Positions 1-12,520 of a stretch of 64,000 bases of DNA are shown one piece after another. Source of the DNA: Gymnogyps californianus (taxonomy: Eukaryota; Chordata; Aves; Accipitriformes; Cathartidae); contig NC_059480.1 of assembly GCF_018139145.2 (NCBI RefSeq), positions 15,810,428 through 15,874,427 on the forward strand. The letters run 5' to 3'. Under the pieces are notes generated by a model. The model did no database searches and was not told the DNA's origin. It saw only the letters and a program-made list of their open reading frames with translations. A program made the translations under genes and the position numbers. Numbering within the stretch: position 1 is the stretch's first letter; each line of letters starts with the position of its first letter.

Positions 1-1872
1 TCCTCCTGCAGCCATTCTCCCACCCCTCCAGTCTTCCTCGGTGCAAGTCTTAGAACATTTCAAACTCAGCGTTATGCAGATACTGGGGAAGAGTGTATGC
101 TATATTAAGCAACTTAAAAATCTGTTTAAGAAAACCTGCCTTCTGGTCCCTGAATTCAGCTGTCCCTGGTGACTGCTGTGGATGTTTCTGCCTAGGATTT
201 GCCATCCCAGGACAACTTGGTTGTCTGAATGTGGCTGGTGCTGATGCTTTGCAAAGCCTGCAGTCCTCTGTAAAAAAAGAGCTAAAGGCTCATCTCTGGC
301 GCTACTTAGAGCAGCCATAACTGATTGCACTGGTTGGACTCAGTCATGAGAATGAGGGGAGAAGGACATATCCTAGTTTTTGTGCAGTGGGGTGCAGGAC
401 TAAGGACTTACAGCTTCTTTGACTTACTCTGTTCTGCACATTCACTGTCTCCAAACCTTTTTCAGCAGTGAGAAGCCTAAAAGTTGTAGCTGCTTCCAAA
501 GCTCATTAGGCAATGGGGGAAGGGAGGGCACTGTGGGTGAGGACTCTGTTTTGCATCTGCTACCTGATTCCTGTTCTCTGAATCTCGCCACTACAGCAGT
601 TCCTGTAGGCTGCAGCAGTAAGCGATACCATGCCAGGCATCCCAGGAGCTGGGCTTTGCCAAAGCTAACAATAGTTAATGTGGAGGTTAAAGAATACTTG
701 GTCACTTGCCAGATTCTTCAGTCACAGTCAGAAAGACGCTTAGCAGGGGAAGGAACGTCACACAGTGATGTTCAGACTCGGAGGCTGGCAAAGAAATCAG
801 CCAAGCAAGAGTCAAGCTGCACAATGTGGAACGTATCCCTGGGCTTCTGGACGGAGCGGAGAGGGACTGCAGGCTAGCCTTGCTGCAGGGAGGGCTCCCT
901 TCCTCCAAAGGTGCTATACCCTTTTCTGTAGTCCTGAAGACAGAGGGAAATCCCTTTCAGGCAGTGAGGGAGAAAAGACATACTACTACTTTATCTTGTC
1001 TGAGGTGGGAGTCAGGGACTTGGTGTGTCAATGTTGCATGGGGGGCAGGGGCATGCTGCCTGCTGGGCCATACTGCAAGGGCCCAGCCAGTTCTTGGTGC
1101 TCTCTGTTCTCCCTGGAGGTCAGTGCTGGGCACTGGTGGCCCTGGTGAGGTTTCACCACCTGGGTGTGGGGCAGGCTGCTGACAGCATCGGATGCATACT
1201 GTTAGCTGGGAAATACAGTAGGACTTGTTCTTGTCAGCTGCTCTCCTGGGACAGCAAAGCTAAAGCACTTTGGCTACCCCACTGAGATCTGGAGGTGCTC
1301 TTGTCAGTCCTCTGAGCTGTGGTCCTGCCCTGTTGGATAGTAGTCTCAGGCTGGAGAGACATCCTCCATGCAGTGGGTCTTCCCTCAGGAACACCATCCT
1401 TGTGCTCAGAAGGCTGTGTAGTAGAAGTCAGGGGATCTGGCCTTACAGCTCTCTTTTGCTGGAGAGTCCCAAAGCAGCAGGGCTTTGAGGAGATGTCTGC
1501 AGGGGACATCTCTGCAGAGTGACTGTCCCAGGCAGATGCTGCCACAGTAGTGCTATCTGAGTCATGTTCTCTTTCCAGTCACAAAGGCTTGGAGCAGGCT
1601 TTTTGCTTTTGCAGAAAAGCCACAATGCTGCTGTTCAGACATGCAATGTTCGGGCCTTGAAATGAGGTCCTATAAAACAGCAGTAAGATCCAGTTTACCT
1701 GGGGCACAGAGTTGCCCTTCTTGGGACTGGCAAACAGGTCTGAGCTCTTTGCATCTTACTGTCTTGTGGATATGTGAATGGGCAGGGTGGTTTGATCCAT
1801 CTCTCCCCACCTGAGCTCCTCTAAAGCCTCCTTGGCCAGACCCAGTGTTGAGGGCCAGCTTTCTCTGAGCAG
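1..1872. other. Non-coding sequence, no gene recognised
   Basis: Moderately GC-rich unique sequence. Several overlapping open frames of 60-150 codons occur on both strands between about 420 and 1,550, but they overlap one another in different frames and none resembles a known protein. A short inverted repeat with 8-bp arms lies near 1,490-1,512 (GAGATGTC...GACATCTC) and is of chance size. No repeat family is recognised. Confidence 0.6.
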
Positions 1873-1984
1873 CTGTCTGCGTGCTATGCCTGTCAAGGAC
1901 AGAATCTTCACCTTGAAGAACTTGTGATCAAAACCCAACACGAGCCGATGAATGTTAGGATTGCAGATGGGCTTTGTGGACAAG
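1873..1984 (+). other. Candidate exon, unverified
   Basis: The segment is preceded by a pyrimidine-leaning stretch ending in GAGCAG and followed by the strong donor AAG|GTGAGA. It is 112 nt and is open as 37 codons plus one base (phase 0 in, phase 1 out), with a hydrophilic predicted peptide. The opposite strand is also open across the same interval, in a frame running from about 2,001 to 1,756, so one-strand coding is not established. I recognise no protein family on either strand. Splice-like pairs of this quality occur by chance in long introns, so this is only a candidate. Confidence 0.15.
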
Positions 1985-2920
1985 GTGAGAGAGGGTGGCA
2001 AGTGAGAACATGCAGTTCTGGAGATTGCTGTGCACTGTTCCTACCTTCATGGCTTTCTTCAATGATTAAAGAAAAGATCTTAGTGATCCCAGCTGTAGTT
2101 CATGTCCTGAAGCTGTTTGGGATGCTCATGTCAAAACCTACCTCATCATGCATCTTCCTGACATGTTGTGTATTTGTTAGAGGTGAGTCTGCAGCACATG
2201 CTGTTGAACACGTGTTGAAGTAATGCGGATTGCTTTGGTAAAGACTGGGTCACAGAAGTCATCTTGGTTACTTCTTTGTAATGGAAACCAAGTAGTGGCA
2301 CAGTTACTTTTGTTATGAAGCTGTTCCCTTTTTTGGGGAACACTTGCATCTCTGTCAAGATGGTCAGAGGCTTCTCTGAGCAGCTAGTTTTCCACAGAGG
2401 AGGTAGCTGCATGCTCTCTGCCTTTCACAGTGATGTGCCATGTGAGATCCAGGGCATGTTACTGAGGCCAACAGTTCTCAAACTGGCTGCTTGAAGTTTG
2501 ACACAGGGAAGTATGTCTGGGGATGTAAATAAATGGCCTGATTTTTTTAATATCTGCCCCGTGCCCCAGGCTGTGCACTTCCATATGGGTACCAGCTTTC
2601 TGTATAGCAGGGGAACACTTTGGTTGCCTGACCTTAACACCTTATCCCTGAGGCTGGAGTGGGGTGCTGTGAAGACTGCTTTGTTCCTGTGCCTCAGACT
2701 CAGTCTCTGCTGAAAGATGCAGGAGGGGAGTGTAAGGCACTAAGCTAGCACCGCATGCATGCTTTTCTTTAATGCATTTCAGAAAGCAAGTGAAATGTCT
2801 GTTCCTCTTACATTAGAAATCACACTAAACGCAACACAAATATGACTGGCCTGGGAGGGCTCAAAGATAAGAGCTCAGGTTGCTGTGTGGGACTAGCAAA
2901 TGAGCAAACCTTGGCTATGT
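1985..2920. other. Non-coding sequence, no gene recognised
   Basis: Unique sequence. A GTGAGT donor-like site lies near 2,183, but I see no convincing partner acceptor. Around 2,470-2,490 the words AGTTCTCAAACT faintly recall the terminus of a hAT DNA transposon, but the match is too short to call. A CATGCATGC run near 2,754-2,762 is a chance-size palindrome. Confidence 0.5.
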
Positions 2921-2935
2921 GCTGCCACCTAGAAG
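2921..2935 (-). promoter_or_regulatory. CTCF-like motif
   Basis: Read on the minus strand the site contains CTAGGTGGCAG, close to the core of the vertebrate CTCF consensus (CCASYAGRKGGCRS). About 12 of 14 core positions agree. A match of this strength is suggestive, but occupancy cannot be inferred from sequence alone. Confidence 0.35.
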
Positions 2936-3329
2936 AGCAGATAACAGTCTAATACCTTTATTAGCAGCTACCAACTGATGGTTGAAATACTGCGGGCAGG
3001 CATCTGCAACTTCTGGATGAGAGGATGACCCAAGCCTATCTGATGCTGGGGGAAGTAGACACGGTACCCCAGAAAGCATCTGTGCTCTCATGGGCCTCGT
3101 AATGAGGAGGGAAAAGTAAGTGGCCATCCTTCGTACCTACAAACCCACCATGTTACTAAAACAAAGGGGAAAGAGGACCCTAGTAATAGGCTTAAATGTT
3201 ATAAAAATGGGAGGATGACTTAGTCATCTGGCTATTATTAAAATACCCAAGAAGCAGACAAATTCCTCCACCCCACTTCCCCAAGTTACGTGGGAGCTGT
3301 GGAAGTTGCATTTAGCCTGAATGAAATGC

Positions 3330-3860
3330 TGGAGTAATTTAAAATGATTTTTTCATGCATTAAGTTGTTCTGATGCACTGTTTATACGTATAGTGGCTGC
3401 AGGTGTAATCTGTGGATACTTTGAGTAATGACCTGCGTACAGCTCTTTCATCCTTAGTTCATTTAGGGTCCAGAAACTTAAAAAAAGAAACTTGATTTTT
3501 TAAGCAGTTTTTTTCAAAAGGCTTAGCTTACTGCAAGATTTTTCTTATCTGCTCTTATCTTTCCCTCTCTATCTACTCAGCTATTCAAACCCTGTCTGAA
3601 TTGCATTCATTTCTAATGTGCCATAAAACTTGATATGCAAAAGCTAGTTATTCAGGGAGAATTGCAGAAACTATTTTAGTCCGTGTCTTTTGACCTATAA
3701 ATGAGATAACATGATTAATTTTTACATGCAAAGCTTGGTGTTTATTAGCATGGTAAAAGGCAATTTGACAATGAAAAATATTCCTGATGGGCATAATAAT
3801 TAATGCTTTCACTCAAAGTATAAAGATATTAATAATGCTGTTATACTAAAATGATTGAAG
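3330..3860. promoter_or_regulatory. AT-rich block, possible conserved enhancer
   Basis: About 530 bp of AT-rich unique sequence with no recognisable repeat. It holds two identical CTTATCT words (GATA-factor consensus AGATAAG on the minus strand) at 3,544-3,550 and 3,554-3,560, spaced exactly 10 bp, one helical turn. Several TAAT/ATTA homeodomain-type cores occur downstream, including near 3,714, 3,799 and 3,830. This texture is typical of conserved non-coding elements, but conservation was not tested. Confidence 0.3.
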
Positions 3861-4752
3861 AAAGAGTTTACTATTTTCCTGTCAGTGATACAAGGTTGTT
3901 TCCTTTTTTTTATAGCTCCTATATTCCTGCCTTTTTGAAGTGTTCTTTATACTCAATAGGGAGTACAAATCATCATGCTAATTCATTGAGTTTCTTCTCC
4001 CAGGTCCCAGGTTTGGATGAACTTTATGATTTGATACTTATGCAGGATACACATTGAAAGCTACAGCTTTTTTCTTCAGATTGAATTAAACTATTTATGG
4101 TGTCGTCATGTTTCAGTAGCGATCTTGTGGCTTGAGATGATGGCTGCTCAATAGAGTGCGGGAGCAATACTGCGGCGTGCCTTGAGCCACGCAGCCGAGG
4201 GAGGGCTGTGTATGCATCAGGATGTGTACTTTCAGAAGTAAGGCGTTTTACTTGCTATTTTTAATAGCATGTGCAAAGCAAGAAATCAGGAAAGTATGGA
4301 AATTTGGGACACTGTTTTTCTTGAGCTGTGCTTCTTTCTCTTGTTTCACCCCTCTGTTGGAAGCTGGTTTAGACTTGCTTTATGTGCCATCAGCCTTCAA
4401 TAGGTAAGGTTAATTTACTGAATGTAGCTACTTGGAGGATTTATGAAGAAAAGCCAGAAGTGCTGAATGTTTCATTGGTATAATGAGGGAAAGTTGCCTT
4501 GCTTCTCAGTTATTGGGAATGTATTATTAATGCAAAAACACTTTCCTTGAATTTAATGCTATCTCTAAGAGGCTGACAAGCAAGAAGGCCTCTTCAGGAA
4601 GACTGAAGCCTGTCTGGTCGCTAAGTCTCTTATGGCATACTTATTCCAACATAAAGTGCTGTCACTGATTTTTATTTTTATTTTTCTCTCCAAGTCCAGC
4701 CAGCCAAGGGTTACTGGTAGGATGGGCATGCTTGAGTGTTGTGATAGTCCCT
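3861..4752. other. Non-coding sequence with a pseudo-exon-like segment
   Basis: Unique sequence, no gene recognised. At 4,364-4,403 a 40-nt segment is bounded by a long pyrimidine tract ending in GGAAG and by the strong donor TAG|GTAAGG. It is open in only one frame (phase 1 in, phase 2... out, so its length is not a multiple of three) and its peptide is not recognised. I treat it as a probable pseudo-exon. Confidence 0.4.
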
Positions 4753-4800
4753 ACTCAAGCAAATGTTGGACTAGAGACCTTGAGGTCTCTTCCAGCTGAC
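4753..4800 (+). repeat. CR1 LINE, short 3'-end fragment
   Basis: The stretch with GGACTAGA, GACCTTGAGGTC and TCTTCCAGC matches the 3' UTR end of avian CR1 elements (the region reading roughly 'GGACTAGATGACCT...AGGTCCCTTCCA'). The usual terminal 8-bp repeats (ATTCTATG-like) are no longer recognisable. It is a 5'-truncated, old copy in sense orientation. Only about 50 bp is alignable by eye. Confidence 0.6.
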
Positions 4801-6600
4801 ATTGGTCTCTGACATGACCCTACTGAGCAGCTGGAACTCTACATCTGGTTCTGAATTCTGTCTCCTGCCTCTTCCCCCTCCCATTCACATAGTGGTCTGT
4901 ACCACCTTCTCATATCTGAGTGTTTATCATTGCTTGGGCCATTGAAGAGCTGGATCCAGATGTTGTGGCTGGAATTTGGCTGTGAGGTATGGGGGGTGGG
5001 GAAATTACTGGTGGCTGTGTGGTTTGAAAGATCAAAGTTGTATGGAATTCAGCAGTGGAATAAACTTCTGCCTTGAAGGACAGCCCTCGGAGCTTCATCC
5101 TTTATTGATGTGCAGTCCTGAATGTGTATTTTGGGGGAGAGCTTTAGTGAGTATAAAACTTGTCTGACCTTCAGTTAAGAATATCTTACAGCAATGGCTT
5201 TAGAATGGTAAGAAACAAACACAAAACACCAAAATATTCCAGATGTCCAGAATTACTGTTTCATCACAATTGATACTATTTTGAGATTCAGCTTAGTTTT
5301 CTGAAACTTTATCTAGGAAAAGACATACAGTATGAATTCATTCTTTACTTGAGAATCCTTGCACATGCTGTGCTTGCTATGATGCAAAAGTATCCATTTC
5401 ACTGTCACTTTAGAATAACCCCGAATTCAGTCTTATAAATGCTAGTGGCTCCAACATACTGTAAGCGAGAGGGAAAGAGCAGTAATGCCAACAAATGAGG
5501 AAAAATGTAGAATCCAGCACCTTCTAGTATAGGTAGAAAAAACCCTAATTGTACATAAAGGAAGACTTGGATTTCCTCATTTGATACTAACAAGCCATTG
5601 CAGCATAACTGGGTTGACAGTAGAATAAGCTTCCTCAGCAAGACCTGCTTTCTATATTATTTCCAGCTTATTTGATCTCTTTGAAGGCTGAATCTGAACT
5701 TTTGAGATATTTTCTAGCCTTAAATTCATATTCCCTTTTAGTATTGACCAGTGCTCCTGGTATTCTGAGATTGCCTGATAACCAGCGCCATACACTACCA
5801 AATAATTGCATTGATGAAGTCAGCTGTTAATTTTTAAACTTTTTATTCCTATCAGTGTGTCCCAGTGGAGAAATTACATACTGCAAATTGTAGCCATTTT
5901 GTTGCCATATGAGAAGTGAGGGAGAAATCAGCAGAGAAGTTTAAAAATTACTGTCCTGCATCTCCTCTTCCAGTCAAGATTTTAAAGTCTGTGGGGCTAC
6001 TCTGGATTTGCACTTGTGTAGGTTAATGCATCATTTGGTCAGTAGGCAAAGGCCAGGTCTCTAATGCCAACTGAAAACACAATGGAAATGATACTGATTA
6101 TATGGTGTAAGACCTATTTAAATGCCTTTAGACCTTAATTATTAACTACTTAAGAAGTAGTAAAGGTTTGAAGAAGTAATTTTATATTGGTTTGAGGGGA
6201 TGTTAAAATAACAAACAATTATAGCTTATTTACCTTTTACTTTCTTCCTGCCACTTTGAAGGCAGTTTACTAGTACAAATTATATAGCTTTGAGGCTTTT
6301 GCGTTAGCAACTACTACTAAAATTGCTATATAGTATCTTCAAAAGTCAGAATATCCACCCCATCTTAAAAATGACTATTAATTACACTTATAACAAGTGG
6401 CTCTGCTGAGACATGTTTCTGCCATTACTACTGAACATAGAACCAGACATCTAGAATTACCTGTCAGTTTTATTTGCATGATTCATCTCTCAGTAACATG
6501 CATTTCAGGCTTTCCTACCTAAACTGTATTTATAGTGCATTCCCCTCCCACAAAATCAACGTCCAGAAACAGCAAGACTTTGGTGTGTTTGTGTTTGGTG
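4801..6600. other. Non-coding sequence, no gene recognised
   Basis: AT-rich unique sequence, with nothing protein-like on either strand. The part from about 6,060 to 6,330 is especially AT-rich and repeat-free and could hold a regulatory element. An octamer word ATTTGCAT occurs at 6,472-6,479, which is expected by chance in a window of this size. Confidence 0.55.
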
Positions 6601-6635
6601 TTTTGGGTTTTTTGTTTGTTTTTTTTTTTTTTTTT
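6601..6635. repeat. T-rich low-complexity tract with T17 run
   Basis: T-rich tract ending in 17 consecutive T (6,619-6,635). It is preceded by TTTG-type words. No flanking LINE or SINE body is evident that would make it a retroposon tail. Confidence 0.85.
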
Positions 6636-9592
6636 AAAAGAAGCTAGGGTTGGATTTTCAACCTCCTTTATTAGAAGGTTCCCAGAAATAGTGAGGACAA
6701 GCCTGACGTACTAAAGCAATGCAAGCATGCAGCCATGGGCAGTACACAGAGACAAAGAGCAGAATGTGTTTAAAATCTTAATTATTTATAGTAAGAAAAT
6801 ACTGGTTTTGATTAAATTGTCCCTTCTGTGGCATCACCCTAAGGTTGATGACAGCAGAACTGAGTGCAGAATTTAGCCTTGTGTTCTGCTGTCTGTGAAA
6901 TTGAGAACAAGGTTTTGAGGCTGATGCTGAGCTTTGCATGCATGGGGATCTTCTAGTGCAAGCAATGCTCTGTGCTGTGCAAGTCAGTCAAATGGTAGGA
7001 ATTTTTGGATTGATGGCCTGTTATAGACATACTGCTATACATATGAAAACACAGGCAGTTCCTTTCTTATTTAAAGGTTTTCAGGAACAGTGAGTCCAGA
7101 AGAGTCTCACTGAATCTCAGCACTGTTAAAGCTGGCATCACCACCACCGAAATGAGTTTATGCTCATGTGGAGCTTGAGTTTATACTCGGTAATCTCAAA
7201 GGCAAGGCTGGTGTACAGCTACTTTACTCCTCGTCTTCCTGAAGTCATCTTTATTACCCAGAAGCTGCACAGCAATTTGGTCATCCAAACCAAACAGAGC
7301 ATGTCCTGAATGCAGCTTTCCATCTTATCTTGAAAGTGGCTGTCGTGGGCTATTGGCTTGGAGAATATTAGGAAGGACCATGTAGGCAGACATGTCCCAC
7401 TTCTGTCCCTCCCCTGTACCTTCATATCAATTCTGTAAGTTGGACTTTGGCTTGAAGCCTGGCTGGGGCACCCAGGAGGTGTGTTTAGTGCTTTACTTTT
7501 CTCCCTGGCTCCTCAGATATGTGAAGGCTTTGTCTTCTGCAGTTTCCCTGCCTGTGGGCAGTCCTCCTTAGTGTCAGGGACTTCTGTTCAGCCTTAGGGG
7601 TAGTTAGTGGTCTAGCAAAGGATAACATATGACACTTCTGGGCTGTCCTCTGCCTGTCAGGAGCACTGAATTAAGCATTTGCCTCTTTTCCCTCCTGTTT
7701 GCGAAGGAGCTGCCTAAAAATCAGGTCTCCTACTTTGCAAAAAATCCCGTTTCCTGAAATTTCTGTGCTGAATTGGATTGAACCCAATATTTTTCTTACC
7801 ATTCGGGCCAGTCAGGGGCTTCCTGGACTCTGCGCTTACTGATGAGTCCTGCCTTGGATCCATGACAGTTTGTCAACACCTGTGGTATTATGAACAACAC
7901 AACTGAGATTAGAGACTCATGTTTTTCAGCTAAACAATTTTACTGTGTTGTGTTTGTAAGGAGGTATTACAATAGCTAACTCTTCCTGATCTCTGAGGGA
8001 CTGTGGATTTCATAGGATGCTTTTAAGGCCTTTCCAGGTGGAGGTACATATGGACCATAACGCTTTATCATTGTTTTTAGTTCTTGTATTATTTCCCTAA
8101 TCAACCTTATAGCTCTTCTATCTGTTGAAGTATGGAGGTTAAGTTGATGGGAAAAATGGTTGTTTCCAGCTTTCCATTTTAACTTCCTTTGTAAAAGAGA
8201 AACAGTGCTGTTTGCCAGGAAAGGAGAGCCATGTAGTCAGGAAAGCCTGTATATTCTTCTCTTCAAAAATACTGTATTTCAGTCCTAGGTAACATGTTTT
8301 AGTTTGAAATTGTTTTGAAATTATTTCCTTTAGGGGGGGAAAAAAATTATAGAACAAACCCTATTTTAAACAGAACAAACAGTAATGCTTCATTGAAAAC
8401 TTTAAAATTTATATTTTTCCATGAAATTTCCCAGGGCAGTTCAACAGAACTGGTCATGAAATTGCAAGTGTTACAATCGACTATATCAAGTGTTTCTGTG
8501 CAGAAAATGTCAGCTGCAAATGTTCTGCCCATACTTTGCCAATGGTTACTGGCTCAAATGCCTTGCAAGACCATGTGAAATTGTTTAGTTCCATGAAGAT
8601 GGCTGATCTGGCCTCACCTGGATGGATTATTTTATAGCTTTACCAAAAAAGCATCACTCAAACCAGATTGCATTGTCTTGGTCTGTGAACTACTTGGTTT
8701 TCACCCCATGTCCCAGAATAGCCCCAGTTGGCATCAATAGCTCTGAACTATGTATATTTTTAGTGATGCTGCAGGGTACCAGAAATAGTGACCAAGGTGG
8801 CTATTGGCCGATGGCTGCTGAATGCCCTGAGTCTAATGAACTGAAAAGCTCATGTACCTCCTTGAGGGGAAAATGCAATCAGATGCCTCTAATTACAACC
8901 CCAGATGATGACAGAGCAATCAGCAATAGCAAAGCATGGGCAGTGAACTCCCTTGATATAAGACAAACCTGGGTGGGTCTGGTATTGGATCCTTTTTCAC
9001 TGAAAGACCTATTGGACTGTCAGTCCTGTTCCTGGAGGGGCTAGTTACAACTACATGAGGCAATAAATCAGCTCCTGCTCCTCTGGAAAAGAAACCCCTT
9101 GGCTCTCAGCTCAGCCCCTGCTGGCAAAAAAGTGTGGGGATGGAGAGCCAGAGTTTCACACAGCTGTGCCAAGTCCAAGACACCAGCTTGTAAATCACCT
9201 GGGTTCAGCCCCTTATGTCTGTACTCTACAGTGGGAGAATGGCTACGAAACCTCTGGTTAATGGAGTTACTGTGCATGGGGACTGTATGTCAGTATGGCT
9301 CTGTGCTTTATGTTAAATGGGAGGTTGGCTGGTGCCTGGACAGTATGTGTTTATGTGTACACTCTGGGGTTGAGGCATGTCTTCATTACCTTATGTAGGA
9401 GTTGTATGAGGAACCCAATGTGGTTTTAGTGTCTTACCCTGCTGATCTGAGAGCTTGCTTGGGTAGCATTTGCAATTTGGGAGTGGTTGGGTCCAGATCT
9501 TGATGTTGTGTTGTTGGCCAGAGAGCTTGGGGGGCTTTAGAAGGAGGTCTTGTTGGTAATAAGGAAGTGGACGGTACAGAGCAGCAGGACTC
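6636..9592. other. Non-coding sequence, no gene recognised
   Basis: Unique sequence. The longest open stretch (8,622-9,044, plus strand, 140 codons) has no recognisable domain and no plausible promoter or splice context. It is treated as chance. Confidence 0.55.
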
Positions 9593-9660
9593 CTGGGTTA
9601 AATCCTACCTGTGAATTTTCATGTGGTGAAATCACTTTTAAACCCTCTCTGTGCTGCTGA
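9593..9660 (-). repeat. MIR-type SINE fragment
   Basis: Read on the plus strand, ACTCCTGGGTTAAATCCT is followed by a GTGAAATCACTT-like segment and AACCCTCTCTGTGC. The order and spacing match the reverse complement of the MIR tRNA-core SINE ('CTGGGTTCGAATCC ... GACCTTGGGCAAGT ... AACCTCTCTGTGCC'). The copy is diverged and partial. Confidence 0.5.
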
Positions 9661-12417
9661 ATGGTATGAAGATTGGTAAGGTAACACAGCCCTGAAACCA
9701 GGGCACTGATGTTTTGTTTTCTCCTGCTAATCCAAAAGGTTTTGAGCCATTTTACTACTAAAGCATCTGTTTACCTCTAGCCTAGTGGGGTGCTGTTAGT
9801 TTCCCACTCTTCCTTTTTCTGAAGTTCATAGCTCAAAGCTACTCTCTGAAACATCTCAGATGAGTTTAACTGGAGAGGTGCATCCCATGCCAGCTGCCAT
9901 CATGACTAGCAAAGTTAAAGTTTGCCAGTTATTTTTTTGGATGATGGATCCCAATAGTTTTTCAGCACTTCAGCAACAAATAGAGCAGCAGTGTTTAATA
10001 ACAGAAGGTAAGAGCATAGTGTCATGCCTGCAGGCATGCGTTAGTGCTACAGCATCCTAAATGGTGGTCAAAGATTGTAGAAGGATGAAAGCACATTGAT
10101 TTGTTTGGCAGGATAGACAAAGACATTAGGAAACCTCTGTTCTGTTCTGGTTTTTTTTCTCTTCTAGGTGACTGCTATTGTAACATGTCTTGTTCTGTGT
10201 GTTTTCCTCTTAGCTGTTGTTAGGCCTGTATGTTTAGGCAGCAGTCTGATGTGGGTATGATATGATAATGTTCCTCCTGTGCCTCAGACAAAGGCCCTAA
10301 TCTTGCCCCTAGTAAAGATGGTGATGCAGAAGGCACTGGAAAAACTAGAGGTCTGAGAACTGTTTCTGTAAGTGTGCTGTATCCTATAGACTGATCTGTG
10401 TGCTGTATCTCAGAGGTACATCCTTATAGAAACAAAGATGAAGGGACTGAAGTAGCAGTCTACGTAACTGTCACTTGTTTGTTACAACTGCTAATCATCT
10501 GGCATTTCATAACATCTTTTTGTCCTCCTGTGCTGTCAGCTCCAATACGTGCTTTACCACCTCAGATTCATTGGGATGGCAGAAGATTGGGATCCCATAA
10601 CTGCTTTATAGTTGGTTTACTGTGAGACCCAGTGGATGGAAATTACCTTGAATGGTAAATGGAGTTACAAGTGCATGTGATCAAATGCTGGTGTGTGTCA
10701 CTGCCCTCTTCATATTTTATACTGCATGTGTAATGTTTCTATGAGCTATAACTGAAGGACTTGTTAATTTGTTTGCACCATTTTGCAGGATACACTAGAC
10801 TTCTGTCTAAAAGATAATCCTAACTTTTTTCTACTGATAAGGCCTGATTGATATGCACTTTCTAGTGGGATCTAAATCCTTCAGTATAAAAGACATTTCA
10901 CTTACATGAAACTTTTCATACTTTTAAGTATCAGAGAATCTTTACAGAGCTATGAAAATGTTATGAATCTCACATATAATCTGACTCTTAAAATCTACAG
11001 ATGTTTTGTAAAATTATTACAGTAACCTTATTTTATTAAGTTTAAAATGGTGTTGTTCGTTTGGAGTAATAATCTGTAAAGTTTCCATGCACAGTAAATC
11101 TCACTTTTTCATGCAGAAAGAGATCTTCAAAGACAAATATTTGCAGTAATAGAAAAGGCAACATGGAGAAATGGTGTCAAAGAACATTATTCTTCGTATA
11201 ATTGTTTCCTTTTTTTCCTTATGGATCTTCACTGGAGGAAAATACTCAGGGCTGTGCGTGGATGTGTGTGCCTCTAACAGGTGACTAGTTTCAGTCACCT
11301 TTCTATCAGGGGAGGGGATTGGGAACTTTGAACGACAGGGTTTAGGAGAGTTGTGCTGCTTTAATGTTTGAGGTCTCTCAGGTACTAGTTAGCTTGGTTT
11401 TGTGGGTGGTGGATGCATTTGGGACTGTTCCCGAGAGATCAATGAGTCCACCTCGCCAAACCCTGCCAAGGGCACACCACTAGTTAGAGATACTTGCATA
11501 AAAGTGTGCGTCCACCACTGAGGAACAAGGGACCCAAGTCAATAAGCATCTGTATCAGTGGATGCTTTTCCTGTATTTGCCTTGTCATGTTCCCTTTGAC
11601 TTCTGCTGTCATACCTGTCGTGGCACACCTACCTGTGCCAGTCAGTAGAACTGGCACATCTCAAGTCAACATCTCGGGCTCTTATGCATTTGTATTTACA
11701 CTGCTGGTGCTTAAGCAAAGATGCCTGTAATGCTCTATACCTGATATTGTCTGTTTGAATAATGTAGCCATTTCACCAATACAGGGTAGAGCCCCAGGAA
11801 ATCAAAATCCTTTTCTGAAAATGTTCTATTTTGTTCTTTTGCAAAGCCCAGCCAGGAACAAGCAGTGTCAGCTCCTTATGGTGTTAGAGCGCTTTTGGGG
11901 TAACGCGGCTCACCTTGTACCTTCAGCAACTGTCCCAGCAGTCAATTAGAAATATTGGCAAAGGCAAAGCCTTTCAGGCCTGGTATAGACTTGAATAACT
12001 TTTGGAAGACCCATCTCCTGGAAAGTTCAACTGTTTCAATGTTAGCTTTTGCCCAGACTAAGAAAAAATGGAATGCGAAATTTGTGGGACATGTAAGAAG
12101 TCAGTTCAGCAACATTTGAATTGCTTTGTTTTGATACTTCTGTCCAAAACCAGCTCAACATCTCAAGGATGTTCAGGTGACACGTGTTCATATGACATTT
12201 AATGTTTTGCCAAAAGAGCCCAAAAGCTTCATTCTCATTGACTTCAGTATTTTCTCATAATGACACATGGCTTCTGGAGCTGAGTCTGGCAGCTGGACTC
12301 CACTCTTTTCTCCCCTCAAGTCAGTTTGCCTGGTGAAACACCAGCCTTTGTAATGTGCAACACTAAGTTATTGCACAGCTCTTTGTATTCATGGGTATCA
12401 GTGCTACAAAAAGGAAG
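9661..12417. other. Non-coding sequence, no gene recognised
   Basis: Mostly AT-rich unique sequence. A 16-bp perfect palindrome (CATGCCTGCAGGCATG) sits at 10,023-10,038. A segment ending at 10,006 with donor-like GAAG|GTAAGA has an open frame rich in Gln, but its acceptor is poor. Nothing in the AT-rich part at 10,720-11,110 is recognised. Confidence 0.55.
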
Positions 12418-12520
12418 CCAAGAGCTTTATCTGTGTTACAAAGGAAAACGAGGCACAGAGTAGAAGCAACTTGCACAAGGTAACCCTCTAAAGTGCTAGG
12501 ATAACTCTCATTCTAGCACA
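12418..12520 (+). repeat. MIR-type SINE fragment
   Basis: GAGGCACAGAGTAGAAG, followed by CAACTTGCACAAGGTAAC and an AAAGTGCTAGGAT-like segment, matches the MIR core and 3' part ('GAGGCACAGAGAGGTTAAG ... AACTTGCCCAAGGTCAC ... AAGTGGCAGAGC'). It is in sense orientation and is one of the clearer MIR-type matches in the window. Confidence 0.68.

Noticed and set aside
419..877. 152-codon open stretch, plus strand
   Set aside because: No domain, composition not protein-like, overlapped by other frames and an antisense frame. Chance length for 64 kb.
2470..2490. AGTTCTCAAACT resembling a hAT transposon end
   Set aside because: Only about 12 bp match and no second terminus found.
4364..4403. 40-nt segment between a strong pyrimidine tract and GTAAGG
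   Set aside because: Good splice signals but not a multiple of three, and no recognisable peptide. Pseudo-exons like this are abundant in introns.
8622..9044. 140-codon open stretch, plus strand
   Set aside because: Peptide not recognised, and no promoter, splice context or paralogue in the window.
10023..10038. 16-bp perfect palindrome CATGCCTGCAGGCATG
   Set aside because: About one such palindrome is expected per 64 kb.
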